Shown here one piece after another: positions 8,296-17,744 of a stretch of 64,000 nt of DNA. The notes under the pieces were generated by a model, which worked only from the letters and a program-made list of their open reading frames with translations, did no database searches and was not told the DNA's origin. The stretch spans positions 6,262,001-6,326,000 of the forward strand of contig NZ_CP030047.1 in the NCBI RefSeq assembly GCF_015291625.1, written 5' to 3'. The DNA is from Bradyrhizobium sp. CCBAU 53421. GTDB lineage: Bacteria; Pseudomonadota; Alphaproteobacteria; Rhizobiales; Xanthobacteraceae. The position numbers and the translations under genes are program-made. Numbering within the stretch: the first letter of the stretch is position 1; every line of letters starts with the position of its first letter.

Positions 8296-9027
8296 GTGCC
8301 AGAACCGAAACAGACCAAGGCGTCGCCCACCATGGCTGACACAGATATCGCCATCGTCCGGATCGCCCCGGAGACGAGCTTCAAGAACAAGGCCTATGAG
8401 GCCTTGAAGGAAGCAATCCTGAAGATGGACATCTACGCGACGCCGGAGCCCGTGATGCTCGACGAACGCGCATTGTCCGAGCGCCTCGGCGTCAGCCGCA
8501 CGCCGATCCGCGAAGCGATCGCGATGCTCGAGCAGGACGGATTCGTGAAGACCGTGCCGCGCCGCGGCATCGTCGTTGTCCGCCGCACCAAGGCGGAGAT
8601 CGTCGACATGATCCGCGCCTGGGCGGCACTGGAGAGCATGGCGGCGCGCCTGATCACGACCACCGCGCGCAAGAAGGACATCTCGGCGCTGCGCGACTTC
8701 TTCAAGGACTTCAGCGACGATCGCCTGCCGCAGGATCACGTCGAGGAATATTCCAAGGCCAACATCGCCTTCCACCAGGCGCTGATCTCACTGTCGGAAT
8801 CGCCTGTGCTGGTCGACCTCACCAATGACCTGCTGCTGCATGTGCGCGGCTATCGCCAGCTCACGATCGGCCGCAAGGACCGCACCGCGACCTCGCTGCC
8901 CGAGCATCTCGGGATCATCGAGGCACTGGAAGCGCGCGACACCGAGCTCGCCGAGAAGCGCGCGCGCGATCACACGCTCGGCCTTGCCGCCTATGTCGAG
9001 GCGCACGGCCAAGAGTTGTTCACGTAG
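8296..9027 (+). CDS. GntR-family (FCD) regulator of the oxalate block
   Basis: 243 residues with a GTG start, chosen because AGGAGG (8281-8286) is well placed. A winged HTH (about 35-100) carries [17 protein letters not shown]. The FCD domain has candidate metal-binding His residues in [15 protein letters not shown] and EHLGIIEAL. It diverges from the acyl-CoA synthetase and stands 83 bases before oxc on the same strand. The family usually binds palindromes of the kind found at 8140-8156, 8222-8238 and four further promoters, so it is the best candidate repressor of that set; the effector might be oxalate, oxalyl-CoA or formyl-CoA (inference). Confidence 0.85.
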   Translation: MPEPKQTKASPTMADTDIAIVRIAPETSFKNKAYEALKEAILKMDIYATPEPVMLDERALSERLGVSRTPIREAIAMLEQDGFVKTVPRRGIVVVRRTKAEIVDMIRAWAALESMAARLITTTARKKDISALRDFFKDFSDDRLPQDHVEEYSKANIAFHQALISLSESPVLVDLTNDLLLHVRGYRQLTIGRKDRTATSLPEHLGIIEALEARDTELAEKRARDHTLGLAAYVEAHGQELFT

Positions 9028-9110
9028 AGAGCTGTTCACGTAAGTTTGAGAGTCCACACCCGCTTCAGACGACAATCAGATCGTCCGAACAAAGAACGAT
9101 CAGGGAGACG

Positions 9111-10847
9111 ATGCCGATGCTGAATACCGCCACCAAGTCCGAGGCACCGGGCACCGAGCAAGAATTGACCGATGGCTTCCATCTCGTCATCGACGCGCTC
9201 AAGCTCAACGGCATCGACACCGTCTACGGCGTGCCGGGTATCCCGATCACGGACCTGGGCCGCATGGCCCAGGCGGCGGGCATTCGCGTGCTCTCGTTCC
9301 GCCACGAACAGAATGCCGGCTACGCGGCCTCGATCGCCGGCTTCCTGACCAAGCGTCCCGGCGTCTGCCTCACGGTCTCGGCGCCCGGCTTCCTCAACGG
9401 CCTCACGGCGCTCGCCCACGCCACCACCAACTGCTTCCCGATGATCCTGATCTCGGGCTCGTCCGAGCGCGAGATCGTCGACCTGCAGCAGGGCGACTAT
9501 GAGGAGATGGACCAGCTCGCGATCGCCAAGCCGCTGTGCAAGGCGGCGTTCCGCGTGTTGCACGCCCAGGACATCGGCATCGGCCTTGCGCGCGCGATCC
9601 GCGCCGCGGTGTCGGGCCGTCCGGGCGGCGTCTATCTCGATCTGCCCGCAAAGCTGTTCGGCCAGGTCATGGACGCTGCGGCCGGCGAGAAGTCGCTGGT
9701 CAAGGTGATCGACGCGGCGCCCGAGCAGATCCCCTCCCCGTCATCAGTCAAGCGCGCGCTCGAGGTTTTGAAGAACGCAAAACGCCCGCTGATCATCCTC
9801 GGCAAGGGCGCGGCCTATGCGCAGGCCGACGAGGCGATCAAGACTTTCGTCGAGAAGAGCGGCGTGCCGTTCCTGCCGATGAGCATGGCCAAGGGCCTGC
9901 TGCCCGATCTGCATCCGCAGTGCGCGGGTGCTGCGCGCTCGACCGTGCTGAAGGAAGCCGACGTCGTCATGCTGATCGGCGCCCGCCTCAACTGGCTGCT
10001 CTCGCACGGCAAGGGCAAGACATGGGGTGAAGCTCCGAAGAAGTTCATCCAGGTCGACATCGAGCCGAAGGAAATGGATTCCAACGTCGAGATCGTCGCC
10101 CCCGTGGTCGGCGATATCGGCTCCTGCGTGTCCGCGTTCCTCGATGCGATGGGCGCGAACTGGTCGGCCGCACCGAGCGACTGGCTCGCGACCGTAGCCA
10201 AGAAGCGCGACGACAACGTCGCCAAGATGGCGCCGAAGCTGATGAGCAACGCCTCGCCGATGGATTATCACGGTGCGCTCGGCGCGCTCCGCGCCATCAT
10301 CGCGGAACGTCCGGACACCATCTTCGTCAACGAGGGCGCCAACACGCTCGACCTCGCCCGCGGCGTCGTCGACATGCACAAGCCGCGCAAGCGGCTCGAC
10401 GTCGGCACCTGGGGCGTGATGGGCATCGGCATGGGCTATTCGATCGCGGCCGCGGTCGAGACCGGCCTGCCCGTGCTCGCGGTCGAAGGCGACAGCGCGT
10501 TCGGCTTCTCGGGCATGGAGGTCGAGACCATCTGCCGCTACAAGCTGCCGATCTGCGTCGTGATCTTCAACAATGACGGCATCTATCGCGGCACCGACGT
10601 CAACAGCGCGGGCGACGATCCGGCGACCACCGTGTTCGTCAAGGGCTCGCGCTACGACAAGATGATGGAAGCCTTCGGCGGCGTCGGCGTCAACGCCACT
10701 TCGCCCGACGAGCTGAAGCGCGCGGTCAATGCGGCGCTGGATTCCGGCAAGCCGACCTTGATCAACGCGGTGATCGATCCGGCGGCAGGCTCGGAGAGCG
10801 GCCGCATCGGCAACCTCAATCCCCAGAGCGTTCTGAAGAAGAAGTAA
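9111..10847 (+). CDS. oxc: Oxalyl-CoA decarboxylase
   Basis: 578-residue thiamine diphosphate enzyme converting oxalyl-CoA to formyl-CoA and CO2. The N-terminal pyrimidine-binding domain includes [13 protein letters not shown] and the [12 protein letters not shown] segment with the catalytic Glu. The central domain binds ADP/CoA. The C-terminal diphosphate-binding motif runs [11 protein letters not shown] to FNNDGIYRG (about 462-495). Length and motifs match oxalyl-CoA decarboxylases of Oxalobacter and E. coli (YfdU). GGGAG precedes the ATG. It is followed at 60 bases by frc, its metabolic partner, and preceded by the GntR gene, so the three probably share a transcript from site 2. Confidence 0.95.
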   Translation: MPMLNTATKSEAPGTEQELTDGFHLVIDALKLNGIDTVYGVPGIPITDLGRMAQAAGIRVLSFRHEQNAGYAASIAGFLTKRPGVCLTVSAPGFLNGLTALAHATTNCFPMILISGSSEREIVDLQQGDYEEMDQLAIAKPLCKAAFRVLHAQDIGIGLARAIRAAVSGRPGGVYLDLPAKLFGQVMDAAAGEKSLVKVIDAAPEQIPSPSSVKRALEVLKNAKRPLIILGKGAAYAQADEAIKTFVEKSGVPFLPMSMAKGLLPDLHPQCAGAARSTVLKEADVVMLIGARLNWLLSHGKGKTWGEAPKKFIQVDIEPKEMDSNVEIVAPVVGDIGSCVSAFLDAMGANWSAAPSDWLATVAKKRDDNVAKMAPKLMSNASPMDYHGALGALRAIIAERPDTIFVNEGANTLDLARGVVDMHKPRKRLDVGTWGVMGIGMGYSIAAAVETGLPVLAVEGDSAFGFSGMEVETICRYKLPICVVIFNNDGIYRGTDVNSAGDDPATTVFVKGSRYDKMMEAFGGVGVNATSPDELKRAVNAALDSGKPTLINAVIDPAAGSESGRIGNLNPQSVLKKK

Positions 10848-10907
10848 CCCCCTAACCCCAATCACTCCCTGCGGGTGCAGGGGCATAAAGAGTACGGAGC
10901 ATACATT

Positions 10908-12185
10908 ATGACCAAGGCGCTCAAGGGCGTTCGCATTCTCGATTTCACCCACGTCCAGTCGGGTCCGACCTGCACGCAATTGCTGGCCTGGTTCGGCGCC
11001 GACGTGATCAAGGTCGAGCGTCCCGGCGTCGGCGACATCACACGTGGCCAGCTGCAGGATATCCCGAACGTGGACAGCCTGTATTTCACCATGCTGAACC
11101 ACAACAAGCGCTCGATCACGCTCGACACCAAGAACCCGAAGGGCAAGGAAGTGTTGACCGCGCTGATCAAGCAGTGCGACGTGCTGGTCGAGAATTTCGG
11201 CCCCGGCGTGCTCGATCGCATGGGCTTCCCCTGGGAGAAGATCCACGCCATCAACCCGAAGATGATCGTCGCCTCGATCAAGGGTTTCGGCCCCGGCCCG
11301 TATGAGGATTGCAAGGTCTACGAGAACGTCGCGCAGTGCACCGGCGGCGCCGCCTCGACCACCGGCTTCCGCGACGGCCTGCCGCTGGTCACCGGCGCGC
11401 AGATCGGCGACAGCGGCACCGGCTTGCATCTCGCGCTCGGCATCGTCACCGCGCTCTACCAGCGCACCCATTCGGGCCAGGGCCAGCGCGTCACCGCGGC
11501 GATGCAGGACGGCGTGCTCAACCTCGCCCGCGTCAAGCTGCGCGACCAGCAGCGCCTCGCCCACGGCCCGCTCAAGGAATACAGCCAGTTCGGCGAAGGC
11601 ATTCCGTTCGGCGATGCCGTGCCGCGCGCCGGCAACGATTCCGGCGGCGGCCAGCCCGGCCGCATCCTGAAGTGCAAGGGCTGGGAGACCGACCCGAACG
11701 CCTACATCTACTTCATCACCCAGGCTCCGGTCTGGGAGAAGATCTGCGACGTGATCGGCGAACCGACCTGGAAGACCGATCCGAACTACGCCAAGCCGCC
11801 GGCCCGGCTGCCGCGGCTCAACGAGATCTTCGCCCGCATCGAGCAGTGGACGATGACCAAGACCAAGTTCGAGGCGATGGAAATCCTCAACAAGGACGAC
11901 ATCCCCTGCGGTCCGATCCTGTCGATGAAGGAGATCGCCGAAGACCAGTCGCTGCGCGCCACCGGCACCGTGGTCGAGGTCGATCACCCGACCCGCGGCA
12001 AGTACGTCTCGGTCGGCAACCCGATCAAGCTGTCGGATTCGCCGAGCGACGTTCAGCGCTCGCCGCTGCTCGGCGAGCACACCGACGAGATCCTGCGCGA
12101 GGTGCTCGGCTTCAGCGATCACCAGGTCGCCGAGATCCACGACTCCGGCGCGCTCGACCCGCCGCGCAAGCAGGCGGCGGAGTAA
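10908..12185 (+). CDS. frc: Formyl-CoA:oxalate CoA-transferase
   Basis: 425-residue class III CoA-transferase that moves CoA from formyl-CoA to oxalate, releasing formate and renewing oxalyl-CoA for oxc. The start [21 protein letters not shown] is the classical Frc N-terminus, so the ATG at 10908 is preferred over an in-frame start at 10875. The catalytic Asp region is in [19 protein letters not shown], and the GGGQPG glycine loop is present near 255. The gene ends in a strong terminator at 12211-12243, marking the end of the GntR-oxc-frc unit. Confidence 0.95.
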   Translation: MTKALKGVRILDFTHVQSGPTCTQLLAWFGADVIKVERPGVGDITRGQLQDIPNVDSLYFTMLNHNKRSITLDTKNPKGKEVLTALIKQCDVLVENFGPGVLDRMGFPWEKIHAINPKMIVASIKGFGPGPYEDCKVYENVAQCTGGAASTTGFRDGLPLVTGAQIGDSGTGLHLALGIVTALYQRTHSGQGQRVTAAMQDGVLNLARVKLRDQQRLAHGPLKEYSQFGEGIPFGDAVPRAGNDSGGGQPGRILKCKGWETDPNAYIYFITQAPVWEKICDVIGEPTWKTDPNYAKPPARLPRLNEIFARIEQWTMTKTKFEAMEILNKDDIPCGPILSMKEIAEDQSLRATGTVVEVDHPTRGKYVSVGNPIKLSDSPSDVQRSPLLGEHTDEILREVLGFSDHQVAEIHDSGALDPPRKQAAE

Positions 12186-12210
12186 AGGCAGCGCTCAATC
12201 AAAACGACAA

Positions 12211-12243
12211 ATGGCCGCGGGAAACCGCGGCCATTTTTGTTTG
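12211..12243 (+). terminator. Rho-independent terminator after frc
   Basis: Perfect ten-base arms (12211-12220, 12225-12234) around a GAAA tetraloop, followed by TTTTTGTTTG. It lies 25 bases after the frc stop. Confidence 0.92.
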
Positions 12244-12400
12244 GGCTGGTCTGCCCGCCGCATCAATAGCCGACATTGGTGAGCTCGATGCCTCGTGTTC
12301 GCCCAGGGCGAGATGCGGACAGCCCATCCAGCTTCTGCGACAATAGCCCGTTCGATCATCCGCCGGCACCGCCGGGCACTGCCCGCGATGGTGCGACCGG

Positions 12401-15004
12401 TCAATTTCTGCGCGCGGCGTCGGCCGCGCCTGACGCCAAAGGTATGCCGGATGAGCGCGTCGATCTCGGCGGCGCAAGATCCTGGATAAAGTCTCTGAGT
12501 GCCTCGGTATCGAACGGCTTGCGGAGTATTTTTAGACTTGGCGGAGCTGCTTTTGCGGCGTCGCTGTATCCGGTCGTAAGGGCTATCGGCAAACCGGGGT
12601 AGCGCGACCGAACTTCTCTCGCGAGCCCGACGCCGTCGATGGTCCCCGGCATGACGATATCGCTGAAGACGAGATCGATCCTTGTACCGGTATCGAGCAG
12701 TTTCAACGCAGCTTCGGCCGAATCTCGATAGATGGTTTCATAACCCAGATGCTCGAACAGCGAGGATGTCACATCCGCCACCTCGGGGCTGTCATCGACA
12801 ACGAGAACCGTCTGCCGCGGCGGCTGCCTTGGCCTTGCCCGCGCAGCGGCGAGCTCCTTGCTGGTGATCTGCTCGTCCGCACAAGACGGCAGATAGATTG
12901 TAATCGTTGTTCCTTGTCCAACCTTGCTGTCTGCCGTCACCGTTCCGCCCGCCTGGTGCGCAAAACCATAGACCTGGGACAAACCGAGCCCGGTCCCCTT
13001 TCCGACCTCCTTGGTCGTGAAAAACGGATCGAACATCTTGGACAGAAGATTTGGCGGAATACCGGTGCCCGTATCGCCAAGAGCTATCGCAAAGAAGGCC
13101 TTCCCGCGGCGATCGCCGCCGGCTTCCTGCCCTGCCGTCACCGCGTGGACGGATAACGTGAATGTGCCGCCGCTCGTCATCGCATCTCGCGCATTGACGG
13201 CGATGTTGACGATCGCAAGCTCCAGCTCCGCGAGGTCAACCTTGACCGGCGAAACATCGTCGCCAACGTTTTCGTTGTACACGATGTTCCCGCGCAGCGA
13301 GCTCTCAATCATGGTCCGCATGTTCTTGATCGACGCGTTCAGATCAACGACCGTCGGGCTGAGATGCTGGTGACGAGAGAACGTCAACAATTGGCGCGTG
13401 AGACTTTCGCCGCGTTTGGCCGCGGTTTGTATGGCTTCGATGGCCTTTGGCAGTTTTGGATCAAGCAGGCGTTGAAATATCTGGGCACTGCCTCCGATGA
13501 TCATCAATAGGTTGTTGAAGTCGTGCGCAATCCCGCCCGTCAGCTTGCCGATTGCCTCCATCTTCTGAGACATCGCGAGTTGTTCGCGCGCCTGGACCAG
13601 CTTCTCCTCCGCGTCACGGCGCTCCGTCGCATCGCGCAGGATACTGATAAAGCCGATCAGATTTCCTGCGTCATCGTGGCTCGAAGAGACTGAGCCCGTG
13701 ATGAAAAATGGCGTACCATTCTTCCTGATACGCCAACCCTCTACCTCATACTTGCCGCTTTCGATTGCCGATTCCAGCGCGTGTGTCGGTGAACCCGCGC
13801 GGCGCTCATCCGGCCGATAGAATATCCCGAAGTGCTTGCCTATGATTTCTTCCGAACTGTAGCCGATGATCTTTTGAGCGGTGCTATTCCAGCTCGTCAC
13901 GTGTCCTTCTCGATCAAGCGCAAAAATTGCGTAGTCCACAACGCCTTCGATGAGGGTCTGGAAGTGCCGTCTAATGTTGTCGAGCGCCAACGCTTTGCGT
14001 TCAAGTTGACCGTTCAGCTGGCCCTGGACAGAAAGCAAATGGGCTTCTCTGGCCTGGCGCGTCGCGGTTGCCGCGGCCAGGGCAAGAGGAGGCGCCGATA
14101 CGAGGATCGAAAGCACGAACAGGGATAACAGGGCTCCGTTCGGATCGATTTTCGGAAATGGATCATTCCCGACCGAGACCCCCCACACGGCAGTTCCGAT
14201 GAAAATCAACGCGGCCGTCGCCACGGTGCATCGATCGCCGCGCAGACCGGCCCAGATCAAGGGCAGTAGAACCAGAAAGCCCAGAAGGCTCCGATGTGGC
14301 AGCAACACGTCGAGGCTGTTGCTGACGAGATCGCTACCGATCAGCGGGCTGTAAGCAGCGAGCCCGACGATGGCGGCGAGAGCAGCGACCGCGATCGACT
14401 CCAACAGAGTCCATTTGGAAGCAATGCGTAAGGGCATCGTCGCCCAGAGCACGATGACCGGAGCAATCACCAGGGCCCCGGCGGTGTCCGCAAGCCACCA
14501 GGTCAACCCGGCGACGACGGAATCGGAAAAGCTCGATTCGTTGGCGAGCGTGAAGCCGGCCAAGGCGATGGCCGAACTGATCATCGTGGTCGGCGCAAGG
14601 GAAGTGATTGCAAACTTTGCGACACCGGATGGTGTGGCAAAGGTCTCCCGGCCGTTCGACCAGCGGCCGATCAGCCATGTCCCGGCACATGCGGCAAGGA
14701 CGCTGCCGATCCCGGCGGCGCCGATCTCGAGGAGCGATCGGTCGGCCATGAGGTAAGGAGCGAGTGCCCCCGCCAGGATCGCGGGCCAGATCCGGTAGCC
14801 GCGCAGCAGCACCAGCGCGAGCGCAACCCCGGTTGGTGGCCATAGCGGTGTCGCGGTTGGATTTATTGCGGGAAGGAATCGCGCGGTTTCGGCAAGACCA
14901 GCATAAATTGCGGCAACTATCAGGAATTCGACCGCGTAGGTCGCAACGCTCCGCGCGTCGCCAAAAGCGAAAATCCCGGCCTTGGCGAACGTTGCCCTTT
15001 CCAT
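12401..15004 (-). CDS. MASE1-PAS hybrid sensor histidine kinase with receiver domain
   Basis: About 867 residues. The N-terminal MASE1 sensor has eight to ten membrane helices and the typical NPTATPLWPPTGVALALVLL stretch. After a linking coiled coil comes a PAS/PAC domain (VVDYAIFALDREGHV to ILRDATERRDAEEK), a HisKA domain with phospho-acceptor His in GGIAHDFNNLL, an HATPase_c domain (GDTGTGIPPNLL, GTGLGLSQVYG) and a C-terminal receiver with Asp in VFSDIVMPG. An upstream in-frame start at 15124 exists; I prefer the ATG at 15004 because MASE1 begins right there. The role is unknown; it converges on frc but does not share its operator. Confidence 0.85.
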   Translation of the reverse strand: MERATFAKAGIFAFGDARSVATYAVEFLIVAAIYAGLAETARFLPAINPTATPLWPPTGVALALVLLRGYRIWPAILAGALAPYLMADRSLLEIGAAGIGSVLAACAGTWLIGRWSNGRETFATPSGVAKFAITSLAPTTMISSAIALAGFTLANESSFSDSVVAGLTWWLADTAGALVIAPVIVLWATMPLRIASKWTLLESIAVAALAAIVGLAAYSPLIGSDLVSNSLDVLLPHRSLLGFLVLLPLIWAGLRGDRCTVATAALIFIGTAVWGVSVGNDPFPKIDPNGALLSLFVLSILVSAPPLALAAATATRQAREAHLLSVQGQLNGQLERKALALDNIRRHFQTLIEGVVDYAIFALDREGHVTSWNSTAQKIIGYSSEEIIGKHFGIFYRPDERRAGSPTHALESAIESGKYEVEGWRIRKNGTPFFITGSVSSSHDDAGNLIGFISILRDATERRDAEEKLVQAREQLAMSQKMEAIGKLTGGIAHDFNNLLMIIGGSAQIFQRLLDPKLPKAIEAIQTAAKRGESLTRQLLTFSRHQHLSPTVVDLNASIKNMRTMIESSLRGNIVYNENVGDDVSPVKVDLAELELAIVNIAVNARDAMTSGGTFTLSVHAVTAGQEAGGDRRGKAFFAIALGDTGTGIPPNLLSKMFDPFFTTKEVGKGTGLGLSQVYGFAHQAGGTVTADSKVGQGTTITIYLPSCADEQITSKELAAARARPRQPPRQTVLVVDDSPEVADVTSSLFEHLGYETIYRDSAEAALKLLDTGTRIDLVFSDIVMPGTIDGVGLAREVRSRYPGLPIALTTGYSDAAKAAPPSLKILRKPFDTEALRDFIQDLAPPRSTRSSGIPLASGAADAARRN

Positions 15005-15501
15005 CGCGAGCCTTTGCAGTGGGCATCTCAAGAATGCGGATGCAGTTTTGACCAAAACATGGCCGCATGATCGTGAGTAACGAGGCGCTAGGCAACTTCG
15101 GAACGAGAGGTCATCGGGCAGCACCGTTGACCTAACGGCAGTGGTACACTACGCGCGGCGGTATCCTGACTACGAATCGGTCCGCTCCCGCTGCGTGTCG
15201 GAGAGATCATCAGCAATCATTTTCCCTGTTGGCGCAAGAACTCGCTGTCGTTCTCATGATCGCTTCGGGTAAGAAGCGGACCTTGGCGCCATTGCATCTT
15301 ATTTGGGCAAAACAGGCAAACCAGAAGAACAAGTTGAGAGGCCGTGAGATCATCGGCATCTAACGGAGCCGCTTGACGCACAGGAAGATAGAATAAACTG
15401 AAGCCGGCACTCGCACCGATAGCAAGGCAAACCGGAATCGAACGCCGCGAACTTTGCTCGGGCAGCGTCTCGACGAACTCGGCGATTGATTGCCCGCCGG
15501 C
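15005..15501. other. Intergenic region without recognised gene
   Basis: About 500 bases between the hybrid kinase and the XRE gene. GC is lower than in the flanking genes. A 62-codon frame on the minus strand (15360-15548) overlaps the XRE 3' end and has no coding character. No hairpin with a T-run and no known repeat was seen. Confidence 0.4.
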
Positions 15502-15747
15502 TCAACTCCCCTCGCCGCCTTCGGCCTCACCCTCATCACCCGGCACATATTCCAGAATATCGCCCGGCCGGCAGTCCAGCTCGCGGCAGATCGCCGACAG
15601 CGTCGAGAAGCGCATCGCCTTGGCCTTGCCGGTCTTCAGGATCGAAAGGTTCTGGATCGAGATGCCGATCGCGTCCGCGAGGTCTCCGAGGCGGCGCTTG
15701 CGCTTTGCGAGCATGACATCGAGGTTCACCACGATGGGCACGGGCAT
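15502..15747 (-). CDS. XRE-family HTH regulator, partner of DUF2975 protein
   Basis: 81 residues, start MPVPIVVNLDVMLAKRK. The Cro/CI-type helix-turn-helix covers about 10-65 (LGDLADAIGISIQNLSILKTGKAKAMRFSTL), followed by the CRPGDILEY segment typical of the YozG-like subfamily. The acidic tail ends EGGEGS. It starts 5 bases after the DUF2975 stop codon, so the two are co-transcribed. YozG-like regulators are regularly paired with DUF2975 membrane proteins; the role of the pair is not established. Confidence 0.85.
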   Translation of the reverse strand: MPVPIVVNLDVMLAKRKRRLGDLADAIGISIQNLSILKTGKAKAMRFSTLSAICRELDCRPGDILEYVPGDEGEAEGGEGS

Positions 15748-15752
15748 CACCC

Positions 15753-16319
15753 TCAGATCGTCAGATCGTTTTCGGACTGCAACAGAATGGCGTGCTCGAG
15801 CACGAATTTCAGCGCCATCAGGAACACGCCGCCTGCGATGGTGCCGACATCGAGGTTGTAGTTCAGCAGCAGGAACTTGATGTCGCCGATCCGGTACAGG
15901 ACGTAGATCACCGCGTTGGTGGTGAGCGTATCGACGAACGGCCAGACCACCAGAAAGATCCCCATCCACCAGACGCCCTGCAGCGTCTCGGACACGAAGA
16001 TCCGGCCGTTCGCGAATCGGTTCACCATGCGATGAAGCATGCCGATCAGCACGGCGTAAAACGATACCCCAAGCGCAAACAGCGACCAGAACAGCAGCCG
16101 GCCCAGGGACGACATGGTGAGCGGGTTGGCGACGATGCTGGCGCACTTCGCCTGCTCGCCGCTCAGGCTTTCCGCAATCGTGGTCGGGGCGGTCATGGTG
16201 CGGTGATAGGCCAGCCACAGCACCACCGGCAGCGCGGCCCAGATCACCCAGAACGCCCGATCGAGCCGGCGAAACCAAAGCTGGCGCTGCTCGCGAACCG
16301 ATTTCCTCATCACATCCAT
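15753..16319 (-). CDS. DUF2975 membrane protein
   Basis: 188 residues with four membrane helices (about 23-45, 70-95, 115-135, 150-175). The conserved pattern RFANGRIFVSETLQGVWWMG between TM2 and TM3 fits DUF2975. It is first in a two-gene unit with the XRE regulator, whose activity it may modulate at the membrane (inference). Confidence 0.82.
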   Translation of the reverse strand: MDVMRKSVREQRQLWFRRLDRAFWVIWAALPVVLWLAYHRTMTAPTTIAESLSGEQAKCASIVANPLTMSSLGRLLFWSLFALGVSFYAVLIGMLHRMVNRFANGRIFVSETLQGVWWMGIFLVVWPFVDTLTTNAVIYVLYRIGDIKFLLLNYNLDVGTIAGGVFLMALKFVLEHAILLQSENDLTI

Positions 16320-16444
16320 CCGAAAATTTTTTGCCCCTGCAGGCCGTTACGGCCTGAAAGCATCATGCTGCGGTAATGTTGTTGACTCAACCTTAAACGC
16401 GATTTATTTCATGTTTATCATGAAATTTTTCATGAAGAAGGTGG

Positions 16445-16963
16445 ATGATGACGTTACCCCCAGATAATGACGGCCTCGCCAAGGCGCTGAACAAGGCCCT
16501 GAAACAGCTGATCCACGCTCACCTTACGCGCCGCCTGATCGTTGCGGCATTCCACATTCCGCTGCTCGGCAGCGCCGCCGATGCCGCCAAGGCCACTGAC
16601 AAGGCGAGCGATCCGGCCGGCGTCTGGCTGACCCAGTCCGGGGACGCCAGGATCAAGGTCCACCGCTGCGGCAGCGCGCTGTGCGGCCGCGTGGTCTGGC
16701 TGAAGGAGCCGACCGACAAGACGACCCGCAAGCCGCAGCTCGACGACAAGAATGCCGATCCGGCGCAGCGCACCCGGCCGGTGATGGGCATCTCGCTCTT
16801 CATCAACATGCAGCCCGCAGGCCCGAACAAATGGGCCGGCCGGATCTACAACGCCGATGACGGCAAGACCTATGAGAGCTCGGTGACGCTGGTGTCGTCA
16901 CGGACGCTGAACGTTCGCGGCTGCATGGGAACGCTATGCGCGGGCGAAGACTGGACGCGGTGA
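16445..16963 (+). CDS. DUF2147 family secreted protein
   Basis: 172 residues. The N-terminal 60 residues contain a basic and hydrophobic stretch (RRLIVAAFHIPLLGSAADA) that looks like a signal peptide placed unusually far in, so a later start is possible. The DUF2147 domain (about 60-172) shows GVWLTQSGDARIKV, CGSALCGRVVWLKEP, GLS-like GISLFINMQ and a C-terminal RGCMGTLCAGEDWTR, as in small periplasmic lipocalin-like proteins of this family. Function unknown. A terminator follows at 17019-17048. Confidence 0.8.
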   Translation: MMTLPPDNDGLAKALNKALKQLIHAHLTRRLIVAAFHIPLLGSAADAAKATDKASDPAGVWLTQSGDARIKVHRCGSALCGRVVWLKEPTDKTTRKPQLDDKNADPAQRTRPVMGISLFINMQPAGPNKWAGRIYNADDGKTYESSVTLVSSRTLNVRGCMGTLCAGEDWTR

Positions 16964-17018
16964 AGGGATCTGGCCCCGACCCTTCATCGGCCAAGAAGAA
17001 AAGCGAACCCATTCACTC

Positions 17019-17048
17019 AAGGCCGCCCCGTTTGGGCGGCCTTCTTTA
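17019..17048 (+). terminator. Terminator after DUF2147 gene
   Basis: Perfect ten-base arms (17019-17028 and 17034-17043) around CGTTT, followed by CTTTAT. Confidence 0.8.
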
Positions 17049-17251
17049 TGTTGGCAATGAGAGCGTCGGTCCGGCCGCATTGGAAATGCACCGCCCGCAA
17101 GGGCGGCAGGATCCTCTGCCGGTGACGGCCCGCGATCGCCCCGGGCTTGCCGCTGTTTCCATGCGCTCCCGGTCAATCTGGGATGCCAGCCGGCCTACCC
17201 TGTTGCGCTGCAACATCGCGAATGCTGCTATGCAAACAAATCCGTTGCGCC

Positions 17252-17268
17252 TGGCATCTGGTATACAT
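17252..17268 (+). promoter_or_regulatory. Oxalate-regulon operator, site 3, degenerate (small-protein promoter)
   Basis: TGGCAT-CTGGT-ATACAT: the left half is perfect, the right half matches 4 of 6. A TTGCGC -35-like hexamer (17245-17250) ends one base before it, and CATAAT overlaps its end at 17266-17271. It is 58 bases before the start of the 50-residue gene. Confidence 0.5.
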
Positions 17269-17326
17269 AATTTGACCCCAGATGATGAGCCGGCCCATTG
17301 CTGGCCTCCAGTGAAAGGGGACACCA

Positions 17327-17479
17327 ATGTCCAAGACCACTGCGATCAAGACGACTGCTATCGCCCTCGCGCCCTCCTCCACCCTGTTCGGCCGCCTGCT
17401 GGCTTCGATCGATCGCCTCTTGATGAAGAGCGCGGAAATCTCGAACCGCAATGGCGACCTGCCGCGCCTTGGCCTCTGA
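17327..17479 (+). CDS. 50-residue small protein upstream of oxlT
   Basis: ATG at 17327, TGA at 17477-17479, with GAAAGGGG as ribosome binding site. The product starts MSKTTAIKTTAIALAPSS and ends NRNGDLPRLGL. Its middle part (FGRLLASIDRLLMKSAEIS) forms one amphipathic helix. It is bounded by its own terminator (17562-17591) and preceded by an operator-like site shared with the oxalate genes, so it is a discrete transcription unit. The family is unknown to me. It could be a small modulator of the antiporter encoded next to it, but that is speculation. Confidence 0.65.
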   Translation: MSKTTAIKTTAIALAPSSTLFGRLLASIDRLLMKSAEISNRNGDLPRLGL

Positions 17480-17561
17480 GCCAGACGACTCCTTGCGATT
17501 GCTCGCGCGCTTCACCGAGGCGCGCGTCGCGACATCGGACCTGGCATTCAACCTTCGACCA

Positions 17562-17591
17562 ATGGCCCCGAATTTCGGGGCCATTTCTTTG
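17562..17591 (+). terminator. Terminator after the 50-residue gene
   Basis: Nine-base perfect arms (17562-17570 and 17576-17584) around AATTT, followed by TTCTTT. Confidence 0.85.
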
Positions 17592-17673
17592 CGCGCTGAA
17601 CTACTCTCACCGCGATGACCGCCTGAGTCCTCTGCGGCATATGCGCACGCGACCTCTGCGACAGCTTGAACCT

Positions 17674-17690
17674 TGGCATATCAAATACCA
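17674..17690 (+). promoter_or_regulatory. Oxalate-regulon operator, site 4 (first oxlT promoter)
   Basis: TGGCAT-ATCAA-ATACCA, 17 bases, preceded by TTGAAC (17666-17671) two bases upstream. It lies 54 bases before the oxlT start. Confidence 0.7.
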
Positions 17691-17744
17691 AGATGATCGA
17701 GCCGCGCCACAAGCAGAATGACAAAGCGCGCACTGGGAGGATCA

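Noticed and set aside
9744..12140. 798-codon minus-strand frame opposite oxc and frc
   Set aside because: Spans two well-defined genes on the other strand and has the composition of an antisense frame.
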